Below are positions 48,603-61,690 of a stretch of DNA of 64,000 nt, in pieces. This stretch comes from Myrica gale. Its lineage: Eukaryota; Streptophyta; Magnoliopsida; Fagales; Myricaceae. The stretch is taken from contig OZ005601.1 of the NCBI GenBank assembly GCA_963930655.1, positions 13,946,001 through 14,010,000 on the forward strand. Reading direction: 5' to 3'. Both the position numbers and the translations under genes were made by a program. The notes under the pieces were generated by a model, which was not told where the DNA came from, searched no databases, and saw only the letters and a program-made list of their open reading frames with translations. How positions within the stretch are numbered: the first letter of the stretch is position 1; each line of letters begins with the position of its first letter.

Positions 48603-48847
48603 CACACTAGATGAGACTAAATAATATTTTGCCTGCAATCTTTTGGTGAGCTATAAGAGGAAGAAAATTTGGAGGCTAATTTCAGATAGTAAGGTGGAGA
48701 CGGAAAGTAGGAATATTTAGGATAGTTCCAGCTCTCTCCCTTCGTTTATTCTTAAAGTTGTGCTAGTGCTTGATGAAATATGGCTTTGTCGCAGCAAGGC
48801 TTTGCATGAAGGCAGACCTATTATTGTTTTCGACGTTCGGTCTTCTT

Positions 48848-49466
48848 CAATGGCAGAACTAGGATCCAGTTTGAAGGGGGCGAAATGACAAATTTTTTTC
48901 TAACGTAATGCAAAAAGGTGTTTTGGAGTTAATATATCGAAAATTAAATATTAAAAGCATTAAAAATATTGAAATACACGTACTATACAAAAACAAAATT
49001 CATCAACAAAAAATAGCTATTCTGTGTCGATCTGTGATCAAACTGATGCGAAATAACATCAGCAATGTGTCAATCCGTATCAATCTGATGTGAAATAACT
49101 TGAGGAATAAAAAATAGCTAGTTAGCCTATATAATCAATTTTTCCTGTTATAAATATAAACGGCTATTCTAAGATACGATATATACTTCTTTCCTTCGTG
49201 CATATAACACGAAAGAGAGAGATGGAGAGTCTTAGTAAAACTCAGGTACAACTCAACCTCACTTTAAAAAAAAACAGAGAAAAATTTAAAACAAGTAAAA
49301 ATATATCATACAAAGGATGCTGCATTAGACCTAGATCAAACCACATGTCTCCTCAAGTTGGCCTGGGCCTTTGGGTATCGGGCCCATGACATCTTCTATT
49401 AAAAAAAGTTAGATGCAAATTATTTTTTAGGGAGCAATGGGTGTCGGCCGACTGCTTCCGCCCCTG
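48848..49466. mobile_element. hAT-2, short hAT relative of hAT-1
   Basis: Starts CAATGGCAGAACTAGGATCC with the same following motif (GGGGGCGAAATGACAAA) as hAT-1, and ends GACTGCTTCCGCCCCTG. A target duplication could not be matched. About 620 bp, an internally shorter relative. Confidence 0.65.
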
Positions 49467-50096
49467 CTGACACCATTTTAAATTTTTAGATGGATCAAAC
49501 ATGATAGTCTTCCTCGGATGCAGTGGAAGGCAACTCGTTCGCTAAGTCAAGAAAATTTGGATATGTTTAATATTCTTCATGAACTGAGACGTGTTGGACA
49601 ATTCATTGTGATTCGTCCATCTCATGCAAAATAATAGAGTTTCTAGCTTCTATAAAAAGAAAAAGAACATCTCGAAGCTCCTGTCAGACAACAGGACAAG
49701 TGTCGCAACTATTATTGTATCGAGGTATGAGGTAGGAGCCATCATATTGACTTCGGTTCCCAAACTCTTTGACTCAATTCGGGCCCAAATACTCGCAAAA
49801 AGACCCAAAAATCAACCAACTATCTGAGCCAATACCCTCTTAACATTTTTTTTAAAAAAAAAATACCCTCTTAACACGACCTCTAAACACATCAAATACG
49901 TCTGAGGACCGGTCAAAATATTTGGTGGCAACATTTTTTTTTCTTGACAGATATTTGGTAGCCACTTTAGTGTATGGTTCAAAGCACATTTTAATAATGG
50001 TCTTCTTTCTTTTTCCTTATGACGTATGCCCATATATAAAATTTCAGATTTTCAGGCGATGGGGGCGGCTACCCCCCCTCGGTAGATCCGCCTATG
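49467..50096. other. unclear stretch ending in another hAT-like terminus
   Basis: The right edge TCGGTAGATCCGCCTATG at about 50079-50096 resembles the CATAGGCGGATCTA terminus of another hAT-like family. Its left end was not found. The rest has no recognised gene. Confidence 0.35.
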
Positions 50097-50448
50097 GTTT
50101 TCTCTTTGGCCCTCCTTTGCCGCGTGGTTTGGTTGGATTAAGATCGATTCTAACGTTGTTATACGTCAGTCAGATCGTACATAGCAGTTTCTTATAGAGA
50201 CTCCTCTAATTCCCTCTGTACGGTGTATACAGAATGAATTCGTACTAGGAAACCTCTCCTTGGTGAATCAATGGCAGATGTTTGTGCTGTTGAAACTGTT
50301 TTCCTTATGTAGTGGTTGCGGGTTTTTTTTTTAGACCGACTCATTGCTCCTTTTTCAAGATATCTCTGCTCCTCATGTTACCCCTTGCTGGACGATTGAA
50401 GATTTGATCTTCTCCTTACGGTCAGCTTTCAAAGCCCAAGCTGTGTGG

Positions 50449-51325
50449 CAAAGATGAAACTAAGGGGGGAGCTAGTGGGGCCAATGGCCCTCCTCTAAAC
50501 ATTTTGCAATTTTTTTATACATATTCAAAATTTTAAATTTTTACAAATTTTTTTAATATACGGACAAAATTGGTAGTAATTTTTGTACTGGCCCCTCCAA
50601 ATTTTTTGGAGAAATAAACATGAGAGTGAATAAGGCCTCTCCAGAATTCCTCTCCCTACTATTTTATAGAGTGTCGTTCTCTCCTTTTTTCTTTATCTCA
50701 ATTCCTGCCTCTCAATGGCTTTCCAGATTTTTCAGATTTTCTCTTTATGGCCTCTTTTTTCTCTCTCCCACTACTTTATCTCATATATAGAAAATAACAA
50801 AATTCATACTCAACTCTTGGAGTACAACAAACTTTTTACTTTGCACACAAAAAAATCCTCCCCAAAGTTAGAATTCTAAATGTTATTACGTTTAATTATT
50901 ATTGTTTAATTAAAATATTATTACAGTATTATTTGTGTGTGTCTATGTTATTTTGGCTAAAACTTAACATTACTTTGTGGCTTTGTCAATAATTTATGAG
51001 CTATTTATTCTGGAAATTTTAAACTTTCGATTGCATTCGGCCGTTTTAATACTAATTTTATAATTGATGACTTTTACCCGAACGTTTAGTTCAAATAGCA
51101 TAATTGATGAAAATTTGGATTTAACACTTAAGTTAAAGTTTATAATTTTTTTCTTAAGTTTTAGAATATGTTTGACTATGCTTATTTTGAGCATAATGAA
51201 AATTTGAAAGCCACGAGATTAGTCAAAGTACACGTAAGATGACCTCGACACTCGAGTAGAAAAAAATTCAAGCAATTTAAAGTTCTATTTGCCCCTCCTA
51301 AGGGCAAATCCTAGCTTCGTCCCTG
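50449..51325. mobile_element. hAT-3, non-autonomous hAT-like element in the LINE RNase H domain
   Basis: The left end CAAAGATGAAACTAAGG pairs with the reverse complement of the right end, CAGGGACGAAGCTAGGA. Flanking 8-mers CTGTGTGG and CTACTTGG agree at 5 of 8 positions, compatible with a worn duplication. It splits the LINE's RNase H reading frame (FKAQAVW before, SIHWVPRWLNQQAH after). About 877 bp, no coding capacity. Confidence 0.65.
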
Positions 51326-51650
51326 CTACTTGGTCGATCCATTGGGTTCCCCGTTGGCTGAATCAACAAGCTCATCTTTTGGCTCAGTGGGCTGCCTGTT
51401 GTTCTATTTCTGTTTCTGGTTTTGTTGATGTTTATTGTATTCCGCTTTGTATCTTATCTTGTGATGTGAACTCTGTTGTTTCATTTTTCAGTAATATATA
51501 CAGTGGCGGAACCAAGAATCCAATCGAAGGGGGTCGAACTCTTAAGGAAAAATGATAAAAAAATACTATGTAATGCAAAAAAATATCTTAAGAGTTAAAA
51601 TATCAAAAATTAAGAATTAAAAACACTAAAAATATTAAAATACATTTACC

Positions 51651-51764
51651 GTACTATTTGCTGATACTGAGAGGTGGCAATTAGATCCTACGAGACTGCA
51701 TATTATTGTACTATTTGCTGATACTGAGAGGTGGCAATTAGATCCTACGAGACTGCATATTATT
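51651..51764. repeat. 57-bp tandem duplication in hAT-4
   Basis: Two adjacent units beginning GTACTATTTGCTGATACTGA show no visible difference. The second unit ends at the insertion point of the solo LTR. Confidence 0.92.
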
Positions 51765-53077
51765 GTGTGTCCTAGTTTCAGAATTAAGGCAACCCAAGAG
51801 GGGGGTGAATTGGTTTTTTAAACTTTTTGGTTAAAATCCCAAAGTTGTGTTTGCAAGTAAATACTACTTTAACACAAGTATATAATATGCGGAACTGTAA
51901 ATAAGTGCTAAAGTAAGGACAAAGGTAAAAGAAGCAAACACAGTATTTTTAGGTGGTTCGGCAAACCTGCCTACATCCACCCCTCAAGCTCTCCTTCACC
52001 GAGCCTTGAGGTTTTCCACTATCTCCAACCAATAGCTTACACACTAGCTTCCGGGTGCTAGTGAACCGTACAAGTGTTTTCCCGAGATCAACACTCAAAC
52101 CCACCCAAGTGGTTTTTCTGGCTCACCACTCACAACCTCACCAAGCTTGAGATATACACTCTCAAAGCTTCTTCTTTAGTGAACAAACTCACTAAAGGAA
52201 ACACCTCTATTGGATAGGTAGATGGAAGAATAAAAACTCTCTTGATAGAGTAGATATGAAAATGGAAGGCTCTATCTCTTGATTCACACAAAGACAAGGA
52301 TATGAAAAGTGTGTTTTGTATGAATGCTATGAGAAATATAGAATAGGAAGGTTTAGAAAATTTCTCAAGTAGTAGACATGATATGTGCTCGTTGGGTATT
52401 CATTTAGATGAAATTAAGGTGTATTTATAGGCCACATATGAAAACTAGCCGTTTATAGCCGTTAGGGGTCGATTTGACAATTTTACCGTTGTACCGGTCG
52501 ACCGCTTCATGTACCGGTAGACCGGTTCAAGTAGCCGTTGCCCAACTGTCATAAAATTTGAATGCTGCCAAATTTTTGTCCTACACGCCCGGTCGACCGC
52601 TATAAATTATTTTCATCATCCGCTACAGGCGATCGACCACTTCATGTAGAGGTCGACCGCTACAATTCATTTTCATAGATCGGTTCATTTAAAACCACGT
52701 TTTTGACCACTTTTAAACACCCAATTTTAAAGGCTTACTTCCCATAAGTATATGAAAGGTTTGAGAATATATTTGAGGTGTTTTGAAACCTTTAAAAACA
52801 TTTTAATCTTTCAAACAAAAGGTAAAACGGTTTATGTACGTTTTGAAAGATATGCAAGTGCGTGATTCAAATCCTTGTCAAATGTGAAATAAAGAGTTAC
52901 AACGATTATACCCTAAGGTCTTGAATCTTCACTTTAAGCTCCTTGCATCTTATTGTTCTTCTTTCTTCAAGGTTTGACTCTTTTCGTCAAGTTGTCTTTG
53001 TCTTTGAAGATGTCCATTTTGTAAACTCATCCATTTATTGAAATCGTCAAAATCTCAATTGTGCACAAAAGCCAACA
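51764..53077 (-). repeat. inverted solo LTR related to the Sirevirus LTR (fossil)
   Basis: 1,314 bp, opposite in direction to the Sirevirus next to it. It starts (minus strand) TGTTGGCTTTTGTGCAC at 53077 and ends near 51764, sharing GGGTTGCCTTAATTC and the GGTCGACCG-type motifs with the LTRs at 53693 and 61873. Both sides carry ATTAT (51759-51763 and 53078-53082). A TG..CA LTR with a 5-bp duplication and no interior is a solo LTR. It is visibly diverged from the other two, so it is a related older family or insertion. Confidence 0.85.
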
Positions 53078-53082
53078 ATTAT

Positions 53083-53692
53083 GAAAACATTGTAAAATAA
53101 CTTCATGATTAACCAAACAAGGAAGAGCTCCAAGCAATGAGATATCCATCAGTAATTAATCAAACATACATGTCAAAGCAGTGAATATGAATTCGAACAA
53201 TTAGTTACAAAACCATATTAACATGTGAATTGATGATATGCATATTAAAGTATGATATACATTAATTACAAAGAAAAGGGCTTGAATATAAATGCAAGGC
53301 AATGATTTTACTGCTTCCAAATTTTTCAGCTATTCTAACATGTGAATTGATGATCAAAAAATTCTGTGCAGCTCTAGTTTCAAAGGTAACAAATCATACT
53401 TTAACCTTATTATATAAATACTATCAAATAAAATACAAAGACATGATAAATTTATATGTATTAAAATTGTTAGTTGCATTGACCTAGCAATGCTGAAATG
53501 ATATCATCAAAGTTCCACTATTTATCGCTAGTTCATAAGAGACAATAAGTCTCAAAGAAAGATGTGCAATCTCTTATGCGCAAAAAATGCTTCTACTGTG
53601 TCATCTGCCCAGCTACTTGGGCTAAACGGTAGGTTCTCACTTAAAACCCATAACAATTGGTTGTGAATCTTAGTGCTACTCCAGGCATGTCT
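53083..53692. other. hAT-4 body between the two LTR insertions
   Basis: AT-rich, non-coding. It continues the hAT-1-like sequence (GAAAACATTGTAAAATAAC compares with GAAAATGTTACAAAACGG in hAT-1). Confidence 0.6.
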
Positions 53693-54907
53693 TGTTGGCT
53701 TTTAGTCACAATCAATATTTTGATGATAACAATATAAGTAATTGAGTTGTGAAGCAAAACGGATCCAAAACGAGCACGGAGCGATCAAGCAACATCATCT
53801 ACAATGGAAGTGCTATTAAAGTGAAGACTCAATATGCTAGGGTAATCTTTGTAACTCTAAGTCTTCATCTTTAACAAGGATTTCAATCACACACATGCAT
53901 AAGTCTTCAAAACTTGCATAAACCGGTTTAATGTTTGTCGAAAGATTAAAACCTTTTTAATAGCTTCAAAATATCTCAAATATACTCCCAAACCTTTTTA
54001 TATACTTATGAGAAGTTAGAGTTTAAAATTGGGTATTTTAAGTTGGTCAAAATCGAGCTTTTAGAACAATCGGATGAAGCTTAAAATGAGGAGGTCGACT
54101 GGCTCAATGTAGCGGTCGACCGGACCTACGACCGCTACACCAAGCGGTCGACCGGTTGCATTTATTAAAGAGCCGTTAGCTTCTGACAAAATGACCGTTG
54201 TGCAACGGTAACTTGAAGCGGTCGACCGGCTCGTTTTCACAGTTTACTCTAACGACTATAAACGACTATTTTTCTCCTAAGGTCTATATAAAGTCATTCT
54301 CATGCCTTTGAAACTCAACTCAATCGTCCATAATCATTTTGCAAAGGCTTAGACTGATCAAAAATCTTTCAATCTTTATTCAAACATCATTCACACATAT
54401 TCTTCATTTTCACATCCTTGTTTTTGTGTGAAGCCTAAGAGCTAGTTATTTCTCATTGTAATATCTACTCCATCAAGGGAGTTTTAGAGGGAATTTTGTT
54501 CAACCATACACATTCCTAAGAGAATGATTCTCTTGTATCCTTTCGGTGAGGGTTGTTCATCGAAAGAAGGAGTTTGGAGAGGTTTGTTCTCAAACTCGTT
54601 CTTGAGGCTTGAAGAGGGTTTTTCTCAAGCTCAAGTGTAAGGAAATCGTTCCCTTGGTTGAAGGGAGAATAGTGGAGAAACCTCAAGGCTCGGTAACGGA
54701 GCTTGAGGGGTGGACGTAGGTGAGCTTGCTGAACCACCTAAAATATTGTGTTTGCTTCTCTTCCCTTATCTCTTTATTTGTGCTACTAGTTTATTGTTTT
54801 AAAGTTTTTACTTGTAGCTAGCAAACACACTCTTTGGGGTATTTTTCAAAAAAGTTTTAAAACTCAATTCACCCCCCTCTTGGGTTGCCTTAATCCTAGG
54901 AATATCA
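53693..54907 (+). repeat. Sirevirus 5' LTR
   Basis: 1,215 bp, TGTTGGC..ATATCA, directly followed by ATTGGTATCAGAGC. It holds several CGGTCGACCG-type palindromes at about 54110-54230 and a TATATAAAG promoter box near 54286 (GTCTATATAAAGTC). Confidence 0.93.
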
Positions 54908-54999
54908 ATTGGTATCAGAGCTTGGTGCTCACTTTAGCAATATTTAAAAATCTTGAGTTAGAACGACAACTTCAAGCAACAACTATCATGTTGAGGGAC

Positions 55000-56530
55000 T
55001 CTCAACATCTAGACCCCCTTCCTTCAATGGAAGTGATTACACCTATTGGAAAGCAAGGATGAAAATTTATTTTCAATCCATTGATTATGATCTATGGCTT
55101 TGTGTTTTAAATGGACCACATTATCCTATGAAATCTGTAGATGAGAAAATTTTCCCTAAGTCCGCCAGTGAGTATACTGATGATGACAAAAAGAAAATTT
55201 CCATAAATGCTAAAGCCATGAACATTCTTTATTGTGCATTAAATAGAAATGAATTCAATAGAATATCTACTTGTGATAGCGCAAAGGAAATTTGACATAC
55301 TTTAGAAATCACACATGAAGGTACAAATCAAGTAAAAGAATCTAAGATAAGCATGCTAGTTCATAACTATGAATTGTTCAAAATGAAACCGGAGGAAAAC
55401 ATTATTGACATGCTTACTAGATTTACAAATATCATAAATGGTTTGAATGCTCTTGGAAAAGTGTACACTAACTCCGATTTGGTGAGGAAAATTCTTAGGT
55501 CACTACCAAAGACTTGGGAAGCCAAAGTCACGGCTATTCAAGAAGCAAAGGACCTCACCAAATTGCCTTTGGAAGAGCTTGTTGGATCTCTCATGACTCA
55601 CGAAATCACCATGAAGGGTCATGAAGAAGAAAATCCAAAAATGAGGAGTATAGCTTTGAAATCTTCCGTCGTTGAGGTTGAAGAAGATAATGATGAGAGT
55701 GGAGACGAGGATATTGCACTCATGACTAGGAACTTTAGAAACTTCCTCAAGAGAAAGCAAGCAAGGAAAAACTTCAAAGATTTCAAGAGAGAAGAGCCGA
55801 AAAAGGAATACTCAAAGGTGGATAACAAGAAGGACCACATCACTCGCTACAAGTGCAAGAAACCCGGTCACATCAAGGCGGATTGTCCCCTACTCAAATA
55901 TAAAAAGAAAACTATGAAAGCAACTTGGGAAGATAGCGATTCAAGCTCCTCCAAAGAAGAAGAAGAGGGAGAAATCGCAAACATGTGCTTCATGGCACTA
56001 GAAGATGATGAGGTATATCTCTCGGATCTTGAAGATTCAAAACCCTCATATGATGAATTATAAAATGTTTTTGATGAGTTATACACTACATTTGAAAAGC
56101 TTAAACTCAAATACAATGTTTTGAAAAATAAGCATACACTAGCTACAAGTGTCCTTGATTCCTTAAAGGATGAACAAGGAACTTTGAAACTAGAGAATGA
56201 GGAATTGAAACTAAAAGTTTCAACCTTGGAAATTGAGACCAAAGCTTTCAAAGATAAGGTTACTCGTCAAAACACCATTCTTGAAAAATTCACTCAAGGA
56301 AGCAAAACTTTGGAAAACATTCTTAATAGTCAAAGATATGTCTTTGACAAAACCGGATTAGGCTACAAGCCTTATAAAAATGAAAAGTATTTCAAAAACT
56401 TCTTTGTCAAAGCTAAATCTTCAAATGAATCTTTTCACATTTGCAACTTTTGCAACAAGAATGAACATCTAATATTTGATTGTCCTTTTAAGAAATTTGG
56501 GTGCAAAGCTCTTAGAAAGGTATGAGAAAT
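55000..56530 (+). pseudogene. Sirevirus gag region (fossil)
   Basis: Shows the Copia gag (UBN2-type) domain (for example KPEENIIDMLTRFTNIINGL and LRSLPKTWEAKVTAIQEAKD), a basic zinc knuckle YKCKKPGHIKADCP, an acidic stretch, a coiled-coil stretch and a second Cys/His box HICNFCNKNEHLIFDCP. In life it would form the virus-like particle and bind RNA. Confidence 0.85.
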
Positions 56531-56639
56531 TTGGGTGCAAAGCTCTTAGAAAGGTATGAGTTCCAAAGGGAAAAATAGCTAACCCAAAAGGACCCAAAAA
56601 GGTTTGGGTACCAAAAGCTTCATCTTGAATTTGTTTTGT

Positions 56640-59600
56640 AGGATTCAAGAAAGAAGAAATGCAATAGTTGGTTCTTGGATAGTGGATGTTCAAGACACAT
56701 GACTGGTGACCCATCAAGGTTCTCAAGTCTATCAACCATCAAAGGTGGAAATGTAACATTTGGCGACAACTCCAAATGGAAAATAATTGGTATAGGCAAT
56801 ATTGGCGGTAATACCCTTATTCTTATTGAAAATGTGCTATTAGTTGATAAATTGAAGCATAATTTGCTTTGTATTAGTCAACTCTGTGATAAAGGTTATA
56901 GAGTTGTGTTTGAATCTTCTCGATGCCTTATTGAAAATGTCATTGATGACAAATTATTGTTCATTGGCCATAGGAATTCTAATGTGTATAAAATTGACAT
57001 TGATCAAAATACTTGTGTGGATAATTGTCTTGTGGTCAATGTAAATGATAGTTGGCTATGACATAGAAGATTAGGTCATGCTAGCATGCATCAAATTTTG
57101 AAAATTTCTAAGCATGATATTGTGAATGGTCTACCCAAGTTAAATTTTGAAAAAGACCAAGTTTGTGAAGCTTGTCAAATGGGAAAACAAGTGCAAAACC
57201 TCTTTTAAATCCAAAAACTTCATTTCAACTAGTAAACCTCTATAATTACTTCACTTGGATTTATTTGGTCCATCAAGAACTCAAAGTCTTGGTGGAAAGA
57301 CCTATGCTTTTGTAATTGTGGATGACTACTCTAGGTTCACTTGGATTTTATTTTTAGCTTCAAAAGATGAGGTCATTCATGAATTCATCAAATTTTCAAA
57401 AAGGGTGCAAAACGCAAAAGGATACACCATTGTGGTCATTGGAAGTGATCATGGTGGTGAATTTGTTAATGAGAAGTTCGAATTATTTTGTAGCGTAAAT
57501 GGTTATGAGCATAAGTTTTCAACACCTAGAATTCCTCAACAAAATGGGGTTGTTGAGAGAAAGAATATAACTATTCAAGAGATGACAAGAACTATTTTGA
57601 ATGAAAACAAGTTACCGAAATATTTTTGGGCCGAGGCCGTCAATACATCTTGCTATGTTTTGAATAGGGTATCTATGAGACCCATTTTGAAGAAAACTCC
57701 TTACGAGCTTTGGAAAGATAGAAAACCCAACATTCATTATTTCAAAGTCTTTGGTTGCAAATGCTTCATTTTAAATACCAAAGACAACCTTGGAAAATTT
57801 GACTCTAAAACCGATGTTGGAATTTTCCTTGGATATTCTAATTCGAGCAAAGCTTATAGAGTTTATAACAAAAGGACTCTTTGTGTTGAAGAATCAATGC
57901 ATATTACTTTTGATGAATCTAATAGTCAATTTGAGAAAAATACAAGTGCAGATATTGAAGATATTGAGGGGGAGATGGAAGGACTTGAAATCAACATTAA
58001 CCCCACTCAAGGTAAGGATGCTCAACCCCCAAGTGAAGAAAAGGTTCAACCATTGCAAGGAGAAGGTATTTCACAAGAACTCCCTAAGGAGTGGAGGTGT
58101 GCTACTAGTCACCCTCAAGAGTTAATTATTGGTGACCCCTCACATGGAACTAAAACTTGAGCCTCACTTAGAAATATTTGTAACCATCTTGCATTTGTGT
58201 CTCAAATTGAACCCAAGACTTTTCTTGAAGCCGAAAACGATGAAAGTTGGATTTTGGCAATGCAAGAAGAGTTAAACCAGTTTGAGAGGAATCAAGTTTG
58301 GGAACTTGTCCCTAGACCCAAGGATCAAACCATTATTGGTACAAAATGGGTCTTTAGGAACAAGGTTGATGAGCACGGTACTATTATTAGAAACAAAGCT
58401 AGATTGGTTGTTAAAGGCTATAATCAAGAAGAAGGAATTGATTATGATGAAACATATGCACCTATAGCACGTTTGGAATCCATTAGAATGCTTTTGGCCT
58501 TTGCTTGTTATAAAAATTTTATGCTTTATCAAATGGATGTGAAAAGTGTTTTCTTAAATGGATTTATCTTGGAAGAAGTCTATGTATAACAACCACAAGG
58601 TTTTCAAAACGAAGCATATCCAAATCATGTTTTCAAATTAAAAAAGGTTTTGTATGGACTAAAACAAGCTCCTAGAGCTTGGTATGATAGACTTAAAACT
58701 TTACTCGTTGAAAAAGGTTTTTCCGTGGGTAAAGTTGACACAACACTTTTCACCAAGTCCAAAAATAATGATATCATAATTGTACAAATATATGTGGATG
58801 ACATTATTTTCGGTGCTACTAATGACTCTCTTTGTCTAGAATTTTCTAAGTTTATGCATGAAGAGTTCGAGATGAGCATGATGGGTGAGCTCAACTTCTT
58901 CCTTGGACTTCAAATCAAGCAATCCAAAGAAGGAATCTTCATAAACCAAGCCAAGTATACAAAGGACTTACTCAAATGCTTTGGAATGGAGACCTTCAAA
59001 GCGACCGAAACACCAATGAGCACATCGCTAATGCTTGATGCAGATGAAAAAGGTAAAAAGGTGGACATCACCAAATATAGAGGTATGATTGGAGCTCTCC
59101 TCTATTTGACGGCTAGTAGGTCGGATATCATGTTCAGTGTGTGCTTATTGGCTAGATTCCAAGCTTGTCCTAAAGAATCACATCTTGTTGCCATAAAACA
59201 TATTTTTCAATATCTTTCGGGAACTATCAACCTAGGACTTTGGTATCCTAGAGACACTCACATGAACCTAGTAAGTTATTCCGATGCCGACTTTGCCGGG
59301 TACAAAGTCGATAGAAAAAGTACTAGTGGCACTTGCCATTTCCTAGGTTCATCTTTAGTTTCTTGGAGTAGCAAGAAACAAAACTCGGTTGCATTATCAA
59401 CAACCGAAGCGGAATACATAGCGGCCAGTAGTTGTTGTGCTCAAGTGTTGTGGAAGAAACAAACACTTAAAGATTTTGGACTAGAGTTTGATAGTATACT
59501 CATCAAATGTGATAACACTAGTGCTATCAACTTATCCAAGAATCCTATCCAACACTCAAGGACTAAACACATTGAAGTAAGACATCATTTTCTAAGAGAT

Positions 59601-59741
59601 CATATCCAAAAAGGTGACATCTCACTTGAGTTCATTAGTACTGAGCATCAAATAGCTGATATTTTCACAAAACCGTTGAGTAATGATAGATTTTGTGATC
59701 TTAGACGAGACATTGGGTTTTTAGATGCAAATTCTCTTTGA
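56640..59741 (+). pseudogene. Sirevirus pol region (fossil)
   Basis: Protease-type motif WFLDSGCSRHMTGD, gag-pre-integrase, integrase core (LGGKTYAFVIVDDYSRFTWI, IPQQNGVVERKN), reverse transcriptase ([23 protein letters not shown]) and RNase H (YSDADFAGYKVDRKSTSGTC, TKHIEVRHHFLRDH, IADIFTKPL), in Copia order with integrase before reverse transcriptase. Confidence 0.88.
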
Positions 59742-59899
59742 AATGCTATCTCTTTGATTTAAATGTTTTTTATTTGTTTTGGTGTTTTAAAACATGTTTA
59801 AAACACCTTTATGACTTATTACATGTTTGACATTCATCAAATGCATCATTTCATTTCATTTATGGGCCTTAAAACCTCATTTCTCGAGACTGTTATCTG

Positions 59900-60060
59900 T
59901 AGTGGTCGACCATGTAGAACCGCTATACCAAGCGGTCGACCGTCCTGTGAAACCGCTACATGTAGCGGTCGATGGTCTTGAACCGTTATACCAAGCGGTC
60001 GACCGCCTCGTCGAATCTATATATACTGCATTCTCATTTTGGTCGACCGGTCTCTCATTT
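59900..60060. repeat. GGTCGACC-type palindromes between pol and the env-like ORF
   Basis: Repeated ACCGCTATACCAAGCGGTCG and AGCGGTCGACCG-like units match the motifs in the LTRs of the same element, but here they lie in its interior. Confidence 0.75.
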
Positions 60061-60308
60061 CTCCCGTACAGCTTCGATTCTCTAGCCCTAAACTCTCTCA
60101 AATCCTTCCCAAAACACCATACCCTGCCCTAAAATTGTTCCCCATCATCTCAGAACCTCATTTTCGACCAAAGCCCTCAGTTTTTGAGTTGATTTACATC
60201 AAAATCCATCAAGAATGAGAATTTTAGGGATTTCGGCCTCTTTGAAACCCTAACCCCAATTTTTCGAATTCCAGCCTCTTTTCTCTCCAATTCTCAAGTT
60301 CTATCATC

Positions 60309-61690
60309 ATGCTAAGGACGAAGCAACCTGCCCTACACGTCTCGGAGCGCCCGGGATCATCTTGGTCATCAGCAGCTCCTTCGGGTGAGCCTGATTACTA
60401 TTTCCTTAATGCTGATTGTGCTTCAAAGTTCTATAGTGACTTCTCAAATAGAAAAGTTATGACTGGTAGGAAAGTGGATATAGAATCACTTTCGGACTTT
60501 GAGATTGAGCGTCCCTTTATGAAGCAGGGATGGCTAAACTTGTTGGATATGGGTAATGAAGTGTTTCCCAAATATGTTAGAATGTTTTTCGCTAACATGT
60601 CTACTGGTTGGGAAGCGGGTGACTTGTTTACCGTTAAGAGTAAGGTTGGGGGACGGGATGTTGTTTAAAATGAAGTCATTCTCGGTGAGATTTTTGGTAT
60701 CCCACATGTTGGGATCCGGGCCTACGAGCTTAAGACATGGCCCGTGTGTAAGGGCTTTGATTATGGAGCAGCCCTGAGTTTACTCCTAGGAGCTGATGTG
60801 GCAGAGGATGCACCTAGAAAAATCCATGCCAACCAGTTACTTGTTCGTTTGAGACTGCTGCACTTAATCTGCACTCATAACTTAATGCCTCGGGGTGGAA
60901 ACCGAGAGGAGGTGACTTATATGGATGTTTTGTACTAGAGCGTCTTTTGAAGGAGAAAAAGTTCAATCTTCCTTACATTATGCTCAAACATATGGAAGCA
61001 GCTTGTGCACCTAAGAATAATCTACCTTATGGCTTGCTGTTTACCCAGATTTTTCGACATTTTGGCGTAGCACTCAGTTCTCGAGAGTTAGACACATTGA
61101 CAAAGAGTGAGCAATTTGATACTCACACTTTAGCCCAGATGGGCTACCGACAGACTTCCCGGAACACTTGGGTGGCTAAACATCAGGAGAGTGATGAGGA
61201 TGAGCCTGACGAGGCTGATGAGGATTTTGAGGATATGGATGAGCCTGCGGAGGCTGATGAGGATTTGGAGGCTGAGGATGAGCCTGCTGGTGAGGAGGTA
61301 GATGCTGAGGCGATGGAGTTTGACATAGATGTCGATTTGGCTGATGATTCTCCCTTTATTCCTTCTCCTACCAAAGCTCCCGACCATACTTTTTCCCTTG
61401 AGTCTCGGTTCACCACTTTTGAGCAGAGGATGGATGATAGGCATGAGGCACAACAGAAGTTTTTACATGACAGTGTCACTTCTATGCAGGAGGAGCAGAG
61501 GCGGTTCTTTAAGGACATGAGGACTTTCATGGCCCGTTTTCCTCCACCATCACGATTTTCATTGCATCTGCATTTCATTTTATTACTGTTTATGTATTTC
61601 CTTTGCTTATGTATTTTTTTTTATGATGACAAAGGGGGGAGGAGAAATGTGGTCTCTTTTTGTACCCCTTTGAGACTTTGATGTACTGCT
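60309..61690 (+). pseudogene. Sirevirus env-like ORF region (fossil)
   Basis: Downstream of pol, where Sireviruses carry an extra gene. The N-terminal part resembles the 'putative plant transposon protein' domain. A strongly acidic repeat (DEPDEADEDFEDMDEPAEAD and similar) and a coiled-coil stretch (FTTFEQRMDDRHEAQQKFLH) follow, and near the end a hydrophobic segment (HLHFILLLFMYFLCLCIFF) could span a membrane. The role of such ORFs is not established. Confidence 0.65.
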
